Translations under genes and position numbers: made by a program
Assembly: GCF_001713395.1 (NCBI RefSeq)
Contig: NZ_CP016452.1
Span: 1,240,001-1,304,000 of the forward strand
Direction: 5' to 3'
Origin: Sinorhizobium sp. RAC02
GTDB lineage: Bacteria > Pseudomonadota > Alphaproteobacteria > Rhizobiales > Rhizobiaceae
DNA: 64,000 bases
Notes under the pieces: generated by a model
What the model was told of the DNA's origin: nothing
The model's database searches: none
The model's input: only the letters and a program-made list of their open reading frames with translations
Part shown: positions 18,716 through 26,533 of the stretch, piece after piece
How the letters are laid out: each line of letters opens with the position of its first letter
Numbering within the stretch: the first letter of the stretch is position 1

Positions 18716-19711
18716 CTAGGGCAGCGTTATCGCAAGGGCGCTACCTTCCTTTTCGCCGTCGAACAGGATCAGGAATTTCTTGTCGGCCAGGGGCAGGATG
18801 ACTTCCGCCTTGCGAGTGTCGCCAGCGTCTGGAATGTCCGTCAAGGAGACAAGGGACGCGACTGTCTCGCCCGCGCCATCCCAGGAAAAGATCGTGTAGG
18901 CCCCTGCGGTGTCCGGGCCGGGGCCGGCGAGCACCAGGATGCGGTCGCCATCCCGTGCCAGGTCTCGAATGCCGATGCCCTCGCCGAGGGGCAGTTTGAA
19001 CACTTTGCTTTTCAGGTCGCCGCCCGTCGCCAACCCCTCCAGCGAGACCGCAAGCACGGCAGCGTGGCCGCCGGGAAGCAAAGGCCCACGAAAGCCTGCG
19101 AAAAGTTGGCCGTCCTTGATCGCGATGCCTTCGATCGTCACGCCGTTTTCATCGAGCCTCTTGCCGGCCAAGTCCCCGAGGTCTGGCTGGCCCTGGACGG
19201 CTTTCGCCAGGGATAAAGTCGTCTCGACCGTCGCCTTGCCGCCCGTGTTGATCGTCACTTTCGCGATCTGGCTCGCTGCCGCAATGTGTGCCGCGATGCG
19301 CTCCGCATCGTTCGTCGGGTCGAGTTCATGGTCCTTGTCGCGGGGGTGGCCGTGCGAGCCGATGACGTAAAAGGCGCCATCCGCAAAGGCGACACCTTCG
19401 CCATCGAGTTCGAGCGCCTTGCCGTCGAAAGTGTTGCTGATCAGCGGGACCATGGCTCCCGCGAGCAGCTTGCCATCCTCCAGGGTGATGATCTGCGCGG
19501 CTTGAATATTGTCGTCGATGATAAGGCAGGTTCGGGGAAAGCCGGCGGTCGTCGAACAGGAAAATCCACTGACGTCTTCCGCTTTCTTGTCCTTTTTGCC
19601 GATGATCTTTCCCTCGGCAGGCCAATGTTCAGCTTTGACATCGGCCGTGAATGCCGGGCCTGCCGACACGGCAGCCAAGAGGCATCCGGCAAGTAAGTGC
19701 ATTGATCGCAT
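18716..19711 (-). CDS. Secreted DUF3616-like protein
   Basis: A 331-residue exported protein of no known function. The ATG at 19711 follows GGGAGGG and begins a signal peptide (about residues 1-23, ending AFTA). The body is a likely beta-propeller with repeated beta-hairpin blocks; KAEDVSGFSC, ELDGEGVAFADGAFYVIGSH and GVTIEGIAIKDGQLFAGFR recall the DUF3616 family. A further in-frame start at 19753 lacks a ribosome binding site. It is flanked by the lrp gene (tail to tail, 24 bp) and by a transporter gene on the same strand, with its own 150-bp upstream region, so it is probably transcribed alone. Confidence 0.75.
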   Translation of the reverse strand: MRSMHLLAGCLLAAVSAGPAFTADVKAEHWPAEGKIIGKKDKKAEDVSGFSCSTTAGFPRTCLIIDDNIQAAQIITLEDGKLLAGAMVPLISNTFDGKALELDGEGVAFADGAFYVIGSHGHPRDKDHELDPTNDAERIAAHIAAASQIAKVTINTGGKATVETTLSLAKAVQGQPDLGDLAGKRLDENGVTIEGIAIKDGQLFAGFRGPLLPGGHAAVLAVSLEGLATGGDLKSKVFKLPLGEGIGIRDLARDGDRILVLAGPGPDTAGAYTIFSWDGAGETVASLVSLTDIPDAGDTRKAEVILPLADKKFLILFDGEKEGSALAITLP

Positions 19712-19779
19712 GACACCCTCCCGAGCAAACGCGAGATAGCGGGGAATGTACACTGAAGGGGCGTGTTTTGCTATGGTTC

Positions 19780-19806
19780 TCTCGCCTTATGCGAGAATCG
19801 CGAGAG
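19780..19806. repeat. Three-part inverted repeat upstream of the DUF3616-like gene
   Basis: TCTCGC at 19780-19785 pairs with GCGAGA at 19791-19796, and the longer CTCTCGC at 19779-19785 can pair instead with GCGAGAG at 19800-19806. The two foldings exclude each other. It lies about 70-95 bp before the start at 19711. Its role is unknown. Confidence 0.3.
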
Positions 19807-19830
19807 CGTTCTCCGCGGCGACAGAGAGGT

Positions 19831-19856
19831 GTGGTGGCGACCCTTCAGCCGCCACC
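19831..19856 (-). terminator. Stem-loop after the peptide-binding protein gene
   Basis: TGGTGGCG (19831-19838) and CGCCACCA (19849-19856) form an 8-bp GC-rich stem just past the stop codon of the minus-strand gene ending at 19865. No T-run follows on the minus strand, so it may be an RNA-stabilising hairpin more than a terminator. Confidence 0.4.
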
Positions 19857-19864
19857 ACCTTTGT

Positions 19865-21457
19865 TTACTGTGCCTTCTTCACCAGACGGTAATAGACGAA
19901 GTCGGAATTGGCGCCGTTGACATAGCCTTCGACGGACGGGCTCATCGCCAGCTGCTTTTGGGCCTGGAACATCACGACGATCGGCGAATTGGCCTGCACC
20001 TTCTTCTGAAGGTCGACATACATCGCGTCACGCTTGGCCGGGTCGGCTTCGGCCAGCGCCGCCTTCGTTTCCTTGTTCAGCTCTTCCGGAACCGCCCAGG
20101 CATTCCGCCAGGTGGTGGTCGACTGGTACTTGTCGTCCGCATTGTCCTCGTTATAGGCGAAGGCCTTGGCGTTGGAATGCGGGTCCATGAAGTCCGGGCC
20201 CCAATAGAGCAGCATCGCCTCATGGGTGCGGGCACGGTACTTGGTGATCACCTGGCTGCCGGTGCCGGGCAGGATCTCGAAGTTGATGCCGGCCTGGCCG
20301 AAGGAGGCCTGCAGTGACTGCGCCATGTCGGTGAAGGGCGTGGAGTTGATGACATCCAGCGTCACGTTGATCGGCGTCGTGATGCCGGCATCGGCGAGGA
20401 TCTTCTTGGCCTTTTCCGGATCGAAGCTGTAGGGGTTTTCGTCGAACGAGCCCGGGAAACCCTTCGGCCAGAAGGCCTGGTGCGTTTCCATCTGGCCCTT
20501 CAGGAAGGAGCCGGTCATGCCCTCGTAGTCGACGAGGTAGCGCGCGGCTTCCCACACGGCCGGCGGTGTCAGAGACTGCGTCTTCTGGTTCAGGGACAGG
20601 AAGTGCACGGCGGCCTGCGGATAGGTTTCGACCTTCACGCCATCGCCGAGACCACCCACCTGGTCGGGCGTCAGGTTCTTGGCCATGTCGATATCACCCG
20701 ACTTCAGCATGAGCTGCTGGGTCGCCGCCTCTGCGACGTGGCGGATAATGACCTGGCGCAGGATGGGCGCGCCTTTGAAGTAGTCCGGGTTGGCTTCAAG
20801 CGCCAGCATTTCGCCGGCGCGGTAGGTGCGCAGCTTGAACGGGCCGGTGCCGGCCGAGTTGGCGTTGAGCCAGGCATTGCCGAAATCGCCGTCAACCTCG
20901 TTGGCCTTGACGGTCTCGGCATCGATCACCGAGCCGGGGCGGGCGGCGAGCACGTTCAGCACGAAGGCGGAGGAGAAGTCGCCCTCATACTTCACGACCA
21001 CCTTGTTGGCGCCGTCGGCGGTGACCATCTTCTCGATGTTTTCCGGGGTCCAGCCGAGCTGGGTGAGAATGAAGGCCGGCGCCTTGTTGAGCGCGATGAC
21101 GCGCTTGAACGTATAGATGACGTCCTCGGGGCGCAGCGGATTGCCGGAGTGGAACTTTACGCCGTCGCGCAGCGTGAAGGTGATGGTCTTGGCCGCATCA
21201 TCGGCCACCCATTCGGACGCGACACCACCGGTGAGCTTCGTCGGATCCTCGGCGTCATACTGCACGAGGCGGTCATAGACCTGCGTGACATATTCGCCGG
21301 ACGAGAATTCGTAGGCCTGCGCGGGGTCGATCGCGACGATGTCGTCGATGTTCTGTGCCACGACGAGCACGTCGGCGGGCGTGGCGGCGAGGCTCGCCGT
21401 CGATGCCATCGGCAGGGCGAGGGCGGTTGCGAGCAGGGCTGCCCGGAAGAAATTCAT
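19865..21457 (-). CDS. ABC transporter substrate-binding protein, dipeptide/oligopeptide type (SBP_bac_5)
   Basis: A 530-residue periplasmic binding protein. The ATG at 21457 begins a signal peptide (about residues 1-25, ending SLAA) and fits the family length; the frame is open further upstream without meaning. Family signs are AQAYEFSSGEYVTQVYDRLV, WVADDAAKTITFTLRDGVKFHSGNPLRPEDV and the late SYD/ PDFMDPHSNAKAF region. It should feed the permeases and ATPases encoded divergently from 22240 onward. It overlaps the upstream regulator gene by four bases. The ligand may be a peptide, opine or other small amino compound. Confidence 0.92.
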   Translation of the reverse strand: MNFFRAALLATALALPMASTASLAATPADVLVVAQNIDDIVAIDPAQAYEFSSGEYVTQVYDRLVQYDAEDPTKLTGGVASEWVADDAAKTITFTLRDGVKFHSGNPLRPEDVIYTFKRVIALNKAPAFILTQLGWTPENIEKMVTADGANKVVVKYEGDFSSAFVLNVLAARPGSVIDAETVKANEVDGDFGNAWLNANSAGTGPFKLRTYRAGEMLALEANPDYFKGAPILRQVIIRHVAEAATQQLMLKSGDIDMAKNLTPDQVGGLGDGVKVETYPQAAVHFLSLNQKTQSLTPPAVWEAARYLVDYEGMTGSFLKGQMETHQAFWPKGFPGSFDENPYSFDPEKAKKILADAGITTPINVTLDVINSTPFTDMAQSLQASFGQAGINFEILPGTGSQVITKYRARTHEAMLLYWGPDFMDPHSNAKAFAYNEDNADDKYQSTTTWRNAWAVPEELNKETKAALAEADPAKRDAMYVDLQKKVQANSPIVVMFQAQKQLAMSPSVEGYVNGANSDFVYYRLVKKAQ

Positions 21458-22128
21458 GTCTTGTTCCCTTTCTTGCTGGAAGTTTTGGTGCGCGCAGCGG
21501 GCTGCACGGTCTTGCCACCGCCGAGATTCGGCAGCGGGGTGATTTCGCGGGAGCGGAACATGAAGAGCGTCCCGGTCCAGAGCATCTTCGCGGGCTTGCC
21601 GCTGTCGTTCCACCAGGCATGCGGGCGGTTGCCGCGGAAATGCAGGCTGTCACCCGCCGAGATCGTCATCTCGACATCGTCCACCCGCTGGGTGATCATG
21701 CCGTCGAGCATGAACAGGATTTCCTCACCTTCGTGGCTCACCACCTCGGAGTGGTAGCCCGGTGGAATGGTGAGGATGAAGGACGAGAGCACGCTGCCGG
21801 GAAACTCTGCGCCGATACGCTCGTAGACGATGGAGGAACCGTCGACGGAGAAGCGTTGACGCTCGCCGTTGCGGGTCAGCGCATCCTCGGCGCTCGGTGC
21901 CGCAATGAAGAATTCGATGCCGACCTCCAGCGCGCGGCTGATCTGTGCCAGCGTGCCGAGCGAGGGCGTGAAGTGATCACGTTCGACCTGGCTCAGATAA
22001 CCGACCGATATGCCGGAGGCGTCGCCAAGCTGCTGGAGCGTCATCTTCAACTGGCGGCGGCGGGCGCGGATGAGGGCGCCGACTTTGGGCGTGCCGTCCG
22101 TTTCCTGCTTCAGAGCCTCAGCGGCCAT
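21454..22128 (-). CDS. XRE-family regulator with cupin domain
   Basis: A 224-residue regulator with an N-terminal XRE helix-turn-helix (about residues 12-66: GALIRARRRQLKMTLQQLG, ISVGYLSQVERDHFTPSLG) and a C-terminal cupin ligand domain (about 130-200: PPGYHSEVVSHEGEEILFML, then ISAGDSLHFRGNRPHAWWN). The tail is basic and Lys/Thr-rich. The ATG at 22128 follows GGAGG; the longer frame to 22218 has no such site. It is in one unit with the binding protein and divergent from the permease genes, so it probably senses a small molecule and controls both units. Confidence 0.92.
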   Translation of the reverse strand: MAAEALKQETDGTPKVGALIRARRRQLKMTLQQLGDASGISVGYLSQVERDHFTPSLGTLAQISRALEVGIEFFIAAPSAEDALTRNGERQRFSVDGSSIVYERIGAEFPGSVLSSFILTIPPGYHSEVVSHEGEEILFMLDGMITQRVDDVEMTISAGDSLHFRGNRPHAWWNDSGKPAKMLWTGTLFMFRSREITPLPNLGGGKTVQPAARTKTSSKKGNKT

Positions 22129-22144
22129 TTCGCGCCTCCACAAT

Positions 22145-22168
22145 AATTTTTTTGATATAACCAAAATT
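22145..22168. promoter_or_regulatory. AT-rich dyad in the divergent promoter of the peptide transporter
   Basis: AATTTT at 22145-22150 and AAAATT at 22163-22168 flank TTTGATATAACC; a shorter dyad TTTG-N7-CAAA lies inside. It sits 17 bp before the regulator start and about 70 bp before the permease start. It is a candidate operator for the XRE-cupin protein. Confidence 0.4.
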
Positions 22169-22239
22169 TTATGTATGGTCGCAAGCGAAATCTTCCGCCG
22201 GGCGATTATCGGCGGCACGAAAAGAGGGGCGTTCGGTAC

Positions 22240-23328
22240 GTGAGTTTGGACCAGCAGGCCGTTGCGGCATTGGACAGGACGTCCAGGCCCCCATCATCCC
22301 CCGGTCCCGGCCGGGTATTGCCGTTTCTTCGCGGCCTCGGCGGCTTTGCCGCCACCGTCGCCTTCACCTTCCTCGGGCTTCTGGCGATCACCTTCTTCAT
22401 CGGCCGCGTCGTGCCGATCGATCCGGTGCTGGCCGTCGTCGGCGATCGTGCGCCGCAGGCCGTCTATGAGCAGGCGAAGGTGGAGATGGGGCTGGACAGG
22501 CCGCTGCCGATGCAGTTCGTCTCCTATGTCGGCAAGGTGCTGTCCGGCGATCTCGGCAAGTCGGTTTCGACCAACAACCCCGTCGCGTCCGATCTCGCCC
22601 GCGTCTTCCCGGCAACGCTCGAAATGGCAACGCTTGGCATCATCATCGGCGTGCTGCTCGGCGTTCCGATGGGCGTCATGGCGGCAAGCCGGCAAGGCTC
22701 GCTCATCGACCAGGTGATCCGCGTCGTCGGCCTGCTCGGCTATTCGGTGCCGGCCTTCTGGCTCGGCCTCGTCGGGCTTGCGGTGTTTTATGCGCATTTC
22801 GGCTGGGTCAGCGGCCCCGGCCGCGTCGAGATCTATCTCGATGGCATGGTGCCGACCGTCACCGGGCTGCTTCTGGTGGACAGCCTCATCGCTGGCGACA
22901 TGGAGGTGTTCCGCAGTGCGGTGTCGCACATCATTCTGCCCGCCGCCGTGCTCGGCTTCTTCAGCCTTGCCTATATCGGCCGCATGACGCGCTCCTTCAT
23001 GCTCGACCAGCTGAACCAGGAATTCGTCACCACCGCCCGCGTCAAGGGCGTGCCGGAGCGTATCGTGCTCTGGCGTCATGCCTTCAAGCCGATTCGCGTG
23101 CCGCTGATCACCGTCATCGGCCTGTCCTATGCCGGCCTGCTCGAGGGTTCGGTGATGATCGAGACGATCTTCTCCTGGCCGGGCATCGGTAACTACCTCA
23201 CCGTTGCCCTCCTCAATGCGGATATGAATGCCGTGCTGGGCTCCACCCTCGTCATCGGCGCGGTCTTCGTCGGCATCAATAAGCTGTCCGACCTCAGCTA
23301 CCGCATCCTCGATCCCCGCGCACGATAG
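22240..23328 (+). CDS. Peptide-type ABC transporter permease (DppB family)
   Basis: A permease of about 362 residues with a first membrane segment, a periplasmic loop and the usual five further segments; the EAA loop reads EFVTTARVKGVPERIVLWRHAFK. I choose the GTG at 22240, ten bases after AAGAGGGG, over the upstream in-frame ATG at 22171, which lies inside the operator region. It leads a five-gene unit (two permeases, two ATPases, GAF protein). Confidence 0.92.
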   Translation: MSLDQQAVAALDRTSRPPSSPGPGRVLPFLRGLGGFAATVAFTFLGLLAITFFIGRVVPIDPVLAVVGDRAPQAVYEQAKVEMGLDRPLPMQFVSYVGKVLSGDLGKSVSTNNPVASDLARVFPATLEMATLGIIIGVLLGVPMGVMAASRQGSLIDQVIRVVGLLGYSVPAFWLGLVGLAVFYAHFGWVSGPGRVEIYLDGMVPTVTGLLLVDSLIAGDMEVFRSAVSHIILPAAVLGFFSLAYIGRMTRSFMLDQLNQEFVTTARVKGVPERIVLWRHAFKPIRVPLITVIGLSYAGLLEGSVMIETIFSWPGIGNYLTVALLNADMNAVLGSTLVIGAVFVGINKLSDLSYRILDPRAR

Positions 23329-23337
23329 GAGAGCCCC

Positions 23338-24243
23338 ATGGCAAACGTCACCGATTGGCTGCTTGACGATTCTCCCGCCTCGCGCATGCAGGCGCGGCTC
23401 GGCCGCAGCTACCGCATTGTCCTGGCGCTCGCGCGTAACCCGCTCGCCGTCGTCGGCGCGATCATCGTCGCATTGCTCGTCGTCACGGCGCTTGCCGCGC
23501 CACTGATCGCCACGGCCGATCCGATCGCGCAGAACCTGTCGCAGCGCCTGCTGCCGCCGAGTGCCGCGCACTGGATGGGCACGGACGAACTCGGCCGCGA
23601 TATCTGGTCGCGCGTCGTGTTCGGTTCGCGCATCACGCTGATCATCGTGCTGCTCGTCGCGGTCATCGCCGCGCCCGTCGGGCTGGTTGTGGGGGCGGTC
23701 GCCGGCTATTTCGGCGGCTGGACCGACCGCATCCTGATGGGCATCACCGACATCTTCCTGTCGATGCCGAAGCTCATCCTGGCGCTTGCCTTCGTCGCGG
23801 CCCTCGGCCCGGGCATCCAGAACGCCATTATCGCCATCGCGATCGCCGCTTGGCCGAGTTATGCGCGCATCGCTCGCGCCGAAACGCTGACTTTCCGCAA
23901 TTCGGAGTTCATCGCGGCCGTCCAGCTCCAGGGCGCGTCGGCGACGCGGGTGATCGGACGGCATATCCTGCCGCTCTGCACCTCGTCGATGATCATCCGT
24001 GTCACGCTCGATATGGCGGGCATCATCCTCACGGCTGCCGGTCTCGGCTTCATCGGGCTCGGCGCGCAGCCGCCGCTGCCGGAATGGGGCGCGATGATCT
24101 CGCGTGGCCGCACATTCATCGTCGACCAGTGGTGGGTCGCCACTATGCCGGGCTTTGCCATCATCCTCGTCAGCCTCGGCTTCTGCTTCCTCGGCGATGG
24201 CCTGCGCGACGTGCTCGATCCCAAGCAGGGAGAAAAGCAATGA
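23338..24243 (+). CDS. Peptide-type ABC transporter permease (DppC family)
   Basis: A 301-residue permease. It has the DppC marks: a cytoplasmic N-terminus, ARNPLAVVGAIIV as first membrane segment, HWMGTDELGRDIWSRVVFG in the periplasmic loop, and the EAA loop EFIAAVQLQGASATRVIGRHILP. GGAG lies upstream of the ATG. It overlaps the next ATPase gene by four bases. Confidence 0.95.
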   Translation: MANVTDWLLDDSPASRMQARLGRSYRIVLALARNPLAVVGAIIVALLVVTALAAPLIATADPIAQNLSQRLLPPSAAHWMGTDELGRDIWSRVVFGSRITLIIVLLVAVIAAPVGLVVGAVAGYFGGWTDRILMGITDIFLSMPKLILALAFVAALGPGIQNAIIAIAIAAWPSYARIARAETLTFRNSEFIAAVQLQGASATRVIGRHILPLCTSSMIIRVTLDMAGIILTAAGLGFIGLGAQPPLPEWGAMISRGRTFIVDQWWVATMPGFAIILVSLGFCFLGDGLRDVLDPKQGEKQ

Positions 24244-25073
24244 GCGCGCTCCTCGATGTGAAAAACCTGCGCGTCAGCTTCCCGACACCAAGGGGACCGG
24301 TGGAGGTGGTGCGCGGCATTTCCTTCACGCTCGGCCGCGAACGGCTCGGCATCGTCGGCGAAAGCGGCTCGGGCAAGTCGATGACGGGACGTTCGATCCT
24401 GAAGCTGGTACGCGCACCCGGCAAGGTTACGGCGGACCGGCTGTCCTTCGATGGCATCGAGCTTACCGCGAGAAGCGAGCGGCAGATGCGCGCCATCCGC
24501 GGCGCCCGCATTTCCATGGTCATGCAGGACCCGAAATTCTCGCTCAATCCGGTCATGACCATCGGCGAGCAGATCGCCGAGGCGCTGCTAACTCATAAGA
24601 AGCTGCCGCGTAACGAAATCCGCGCCCGTGTGTTTGCCATGTTGGAATCGGTGCGCATCAACGATCCCGAGCGCGTCGCAAAGCTCTATCCGCATGAAGT
24701 GTCGGGCGGCATGGGTCAGCGCGTCATGATCGCCATGATGCTGATCCCCGAGCCCGACCTTCTCATCGCCGACGAACCGACCTCGGCGCTCGACGTCTCT
24801 GTGCAGGCGCAGGTGCTCGACATCATCAACGAGCAGATCGTCGGCAAGGGCATGGGCCTGATCCTGATCAGCCACGACCTCAATCTCGTCTCGTCCTATT
24901 GCGACCGCATCCTGGTGATGTATCGCGGCGAGGTGGTGGAGGAGTGCAAGGCCGCGGAACTGGGACAAGCCAAGCACCCCTATACGCGCGGGCTGCTTGC
25001 CGCCATGCCGCGCATCGATGAAAACCGCGACGAGCTTCCCGTGCTCGACCGTAGCGCATGGGCCACCGCATGA
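24240..25073 (+). CDS. Peptide-type ABC transporter ATPase (DppD family)
   Basis: A 277-residue nucleotide-binding subunit: Walker A GESGSGKSMTGRS, Q-loop MVMQDPKFSLNPVM, signature VSGGMGQRV, Walker B LLIADEPTSALD and switch His in LISHD. The start is the ATG overlapping the permease stop; the frame reaches further upstream only as read-through of the permease region. The C-terminal oligopeptide-type extension HPYTRGLLAAMPRID is present but short. Confidence 0.95.
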   Translation: MSALLDVKNLRVSFPTPRGPVEVVRGISFTLGRERLGIVGESGSGKSMTGRSILKLVRAPGKVTADRLSFDGIELTARSERQMRAIRGARISMVMQDPKFSLNPVMTIGEQIAEALLTHKKLPRNEIRARVFAMLESVRINDPERVAKLYPHEVSGGMGQRVMIAMMLIPEPDLLIADEPTSALDVSVQAQVLDIINEQIVGKGMGLILISHDLNLVSSYCDRILVMYRGEVVEECKAAELGQAKHPYTRGLLAAMPRIDENRDELPVLDRSAWATA

Positions 25074-25819
25074 CCGCCATATCGCTCAAGAATCTCGACA
25101 TTTCCTACGGTCATGTGCAGATCACGCATGACGTGACCCTCGATATCGCTGCCGGCGAGAGTTTTGCCCTCGTCGGCGAAAGCGGCTCCGGCAAATCCAC
25201 GGTGCTGAAGGCCATTGCCGGCCTTGCGCCCGAGTGGAAGGGTGAGATCGTGGTCGACGGCAAGCCGCGCGGCCATGGCATCGACCGCGGCTTCTCGAAA
25301 ATGTGCCAGATGGTGTTCCAGGACCCCTACGGTTCGCTGCACCCGCGCAAGACCATCGATACGACCCTGTCCGAACCGCTGGACATTCACGGTATCGGCA
25401 ACCAGGGCAAGCGGGTGGATGAGATCATGGCGGCGGTCGGCCTCGACCGGCGCTTCCGGTTCCGCTTCCCGCACCAGCTTTCCGGCGGCCAGCGCCAGCG
25501 CGTGGCGATTGCCCGTGCGCTCATGCTGGAGCCGCGCATCCTTCTGCTGGACGAGCCGACATCGGCGCTCGATGTCTCCGTCCAGGCCGAAATCCTCAAC
25601 CTCCTCAAGCGCCTGCGCCGGGAGCAGGGGCTCACCTATCTCCTGGTGACGCACAACCTGCCCGTAGTCTCGTTCCTCTGCGACCGCCTTGCGGTCATGC
25701 GGGGCGGGCGCATCGTCGAGGTCGCGGATGTCGTGCAGCTCAAGACGGGGACGCTTGTCGATCCCTATTCACGCGAGCTGCTCGCCGCCAACAAAGGCCA
25801 TGCGCTGGAGAGCGCATAA
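25070..25819 (+). CDS. Peptide-type ABC transporter ATPase (DppF family)
   Basis: A 249-residue nucleotide-binding subunit with Walker A GESGSGKSTVLKA, Q-loop MVFQDPYGSLHPRKT, signature LSGGQRQRVAIARAL and Walker B ILLLDEPTSALD. The ATG at 25070 overlaps the stop of the previous gene; an in-frame ATG at 25058 is also possible. It pairs with the preceding ATPase as the heterodimer of the importer. Confidence 0.95.
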   Translation: MTAISLKNLDISYGHVQITHDVTLDIAAGESFALVGESGSGKSTVLKAIAGLAPEWKGEIVVDGKPRGHGIDRGFSKMCQMVFQDPYGSLHPRKTIDTTLSEPLDIHGIGNQGKRVDEIMAAVGLDRRFRFRFPHQLSGGQRQRVAIARALMLEPRILLLDEPTSALDVSVQAEILNLLKRLRREQGLTYLLVTHNLPVVSFLCDRLAVMRGGRIVEVADVVQLKTGTLVDPYSRELLAANKGHALESA

Positions 25820-25843
25820 TCCATAGAGTCCAGGAAAATTGCC

Positions 25844-26341
25844 ATGACGACCGACCACACCGCCGCGCTCGCCGCGTTCGATCACGCCATCGCCACCGAG
25901 AAGGGGCCGGGCGCTGCCTATGCCGCGCTGGAAAAGCTCACCCAGGCGGTGGTGGGCGTAAAACTCTTCACCGTCATGGAAGCGAACATGGCCGAAGAAA
26001 TCTCCAGCCGCTCCTATTCGTCGGACCCGGAGAGCTATCCTGTGTCCGGCAGCAAGCCGATCAACCGCACCCGCTGGTTCGATGCCATCCATGTCGAGCG
26101 CCAGCCCTTCGTCGCCAATACGATCGCCGACATTGCCACGGTCTTCCCGGACCATGTGCAGATCTGGTCGCTCGGCTGCGGCTCGGTCGTCAACTTGCCG
26201 ATCTTCATCGCCGATGACTTCATGGGCACGATGAACATTCTGCACGAAGAGCATTTCTACACGCCCGAACGCGTGAAGCTCGTCACGGATGCGCTTTCCA
26301 TCCCCGCCAAGCTCGCGTTCCTGGCGTCGCCGCGTATTTGA
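25844..26341 (+). CDS. GAF-domain protein in the peptide transporter operon
   Basis: A 165-residue soluble protein consisting of one GAF-like domain: the middle contains RQPFVANTIADIATVFPDH and the end GSVVNLPIFIADDFMGTMNI, a typical GAF beta-sheet core. No enzymatic or output domain is visible. AGGAAAATTGCC precedes the ATG, and the gap after the ATPase gene is only 24 bp, so it belongs to the operon. Such proteins may sense or bind the imported compound; its real role is unknown. Confidence 0.8.
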   Translation: MTTDHTAALAAFDHAIATEKGPGAAYAALEKLTQAVVGVKLFTVMEANMAEEISSRSYSSDPESYPVSGSKPINRTRWFDAIHVERQPFVANTIADIATVFPDHVQIWSLGCGSVVNLPIFIADDFMGTMNILHEEHFYTPERVKLVTDALSIPAKLAFLASPRI

Positions 26342-26360
26342 GCATCGGTTGCAGAGGCCG

Positions 26361-26386
26361 GAGAGGAAGATGTTAATTTTCCTCTC
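26361..26386. repeat. Inverted repeat after the GAF gene
   Basis: GAGAGGAA (26361-26368) and TTCCTCTC (26379-26386) are perfect 8-bp arms around 10 bases, 20 bp after the GAF stop codon. No T-run follows on the plus strand. It could end the transporter transcript or act as operator for the following AT-rich promoter of the penicillin-binding protein gene. Confidence 0.4.
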
Positions 26387-26533
26387 ACAGCCTCAAGACA
26401 ATTGTAATTGTATATTAACATCGATTTAACTCAAATTGCTCACGTGCCAACTTAACCATTGGCTTCCCGCCCCATCGAATGCAGGCTCCAGCGTACGGGT
26501 ACAGACAGATGCCCGATCGCCACCCCGTCATCC

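Noticed and set aside
20480..21757. A 425-codon open frame on the plus strand
   Set aside because: It is antisense to the peptide-binding protein gene and the cupin end of the regulator; no family pattern.
22294..24240. A 648-codon open frame on the minus strand
   Set aside because: It is antisense to the two permease genes, rich in Arg, Asp and Glu with no fold-like pattern. It reflects codon bias of the real genes.
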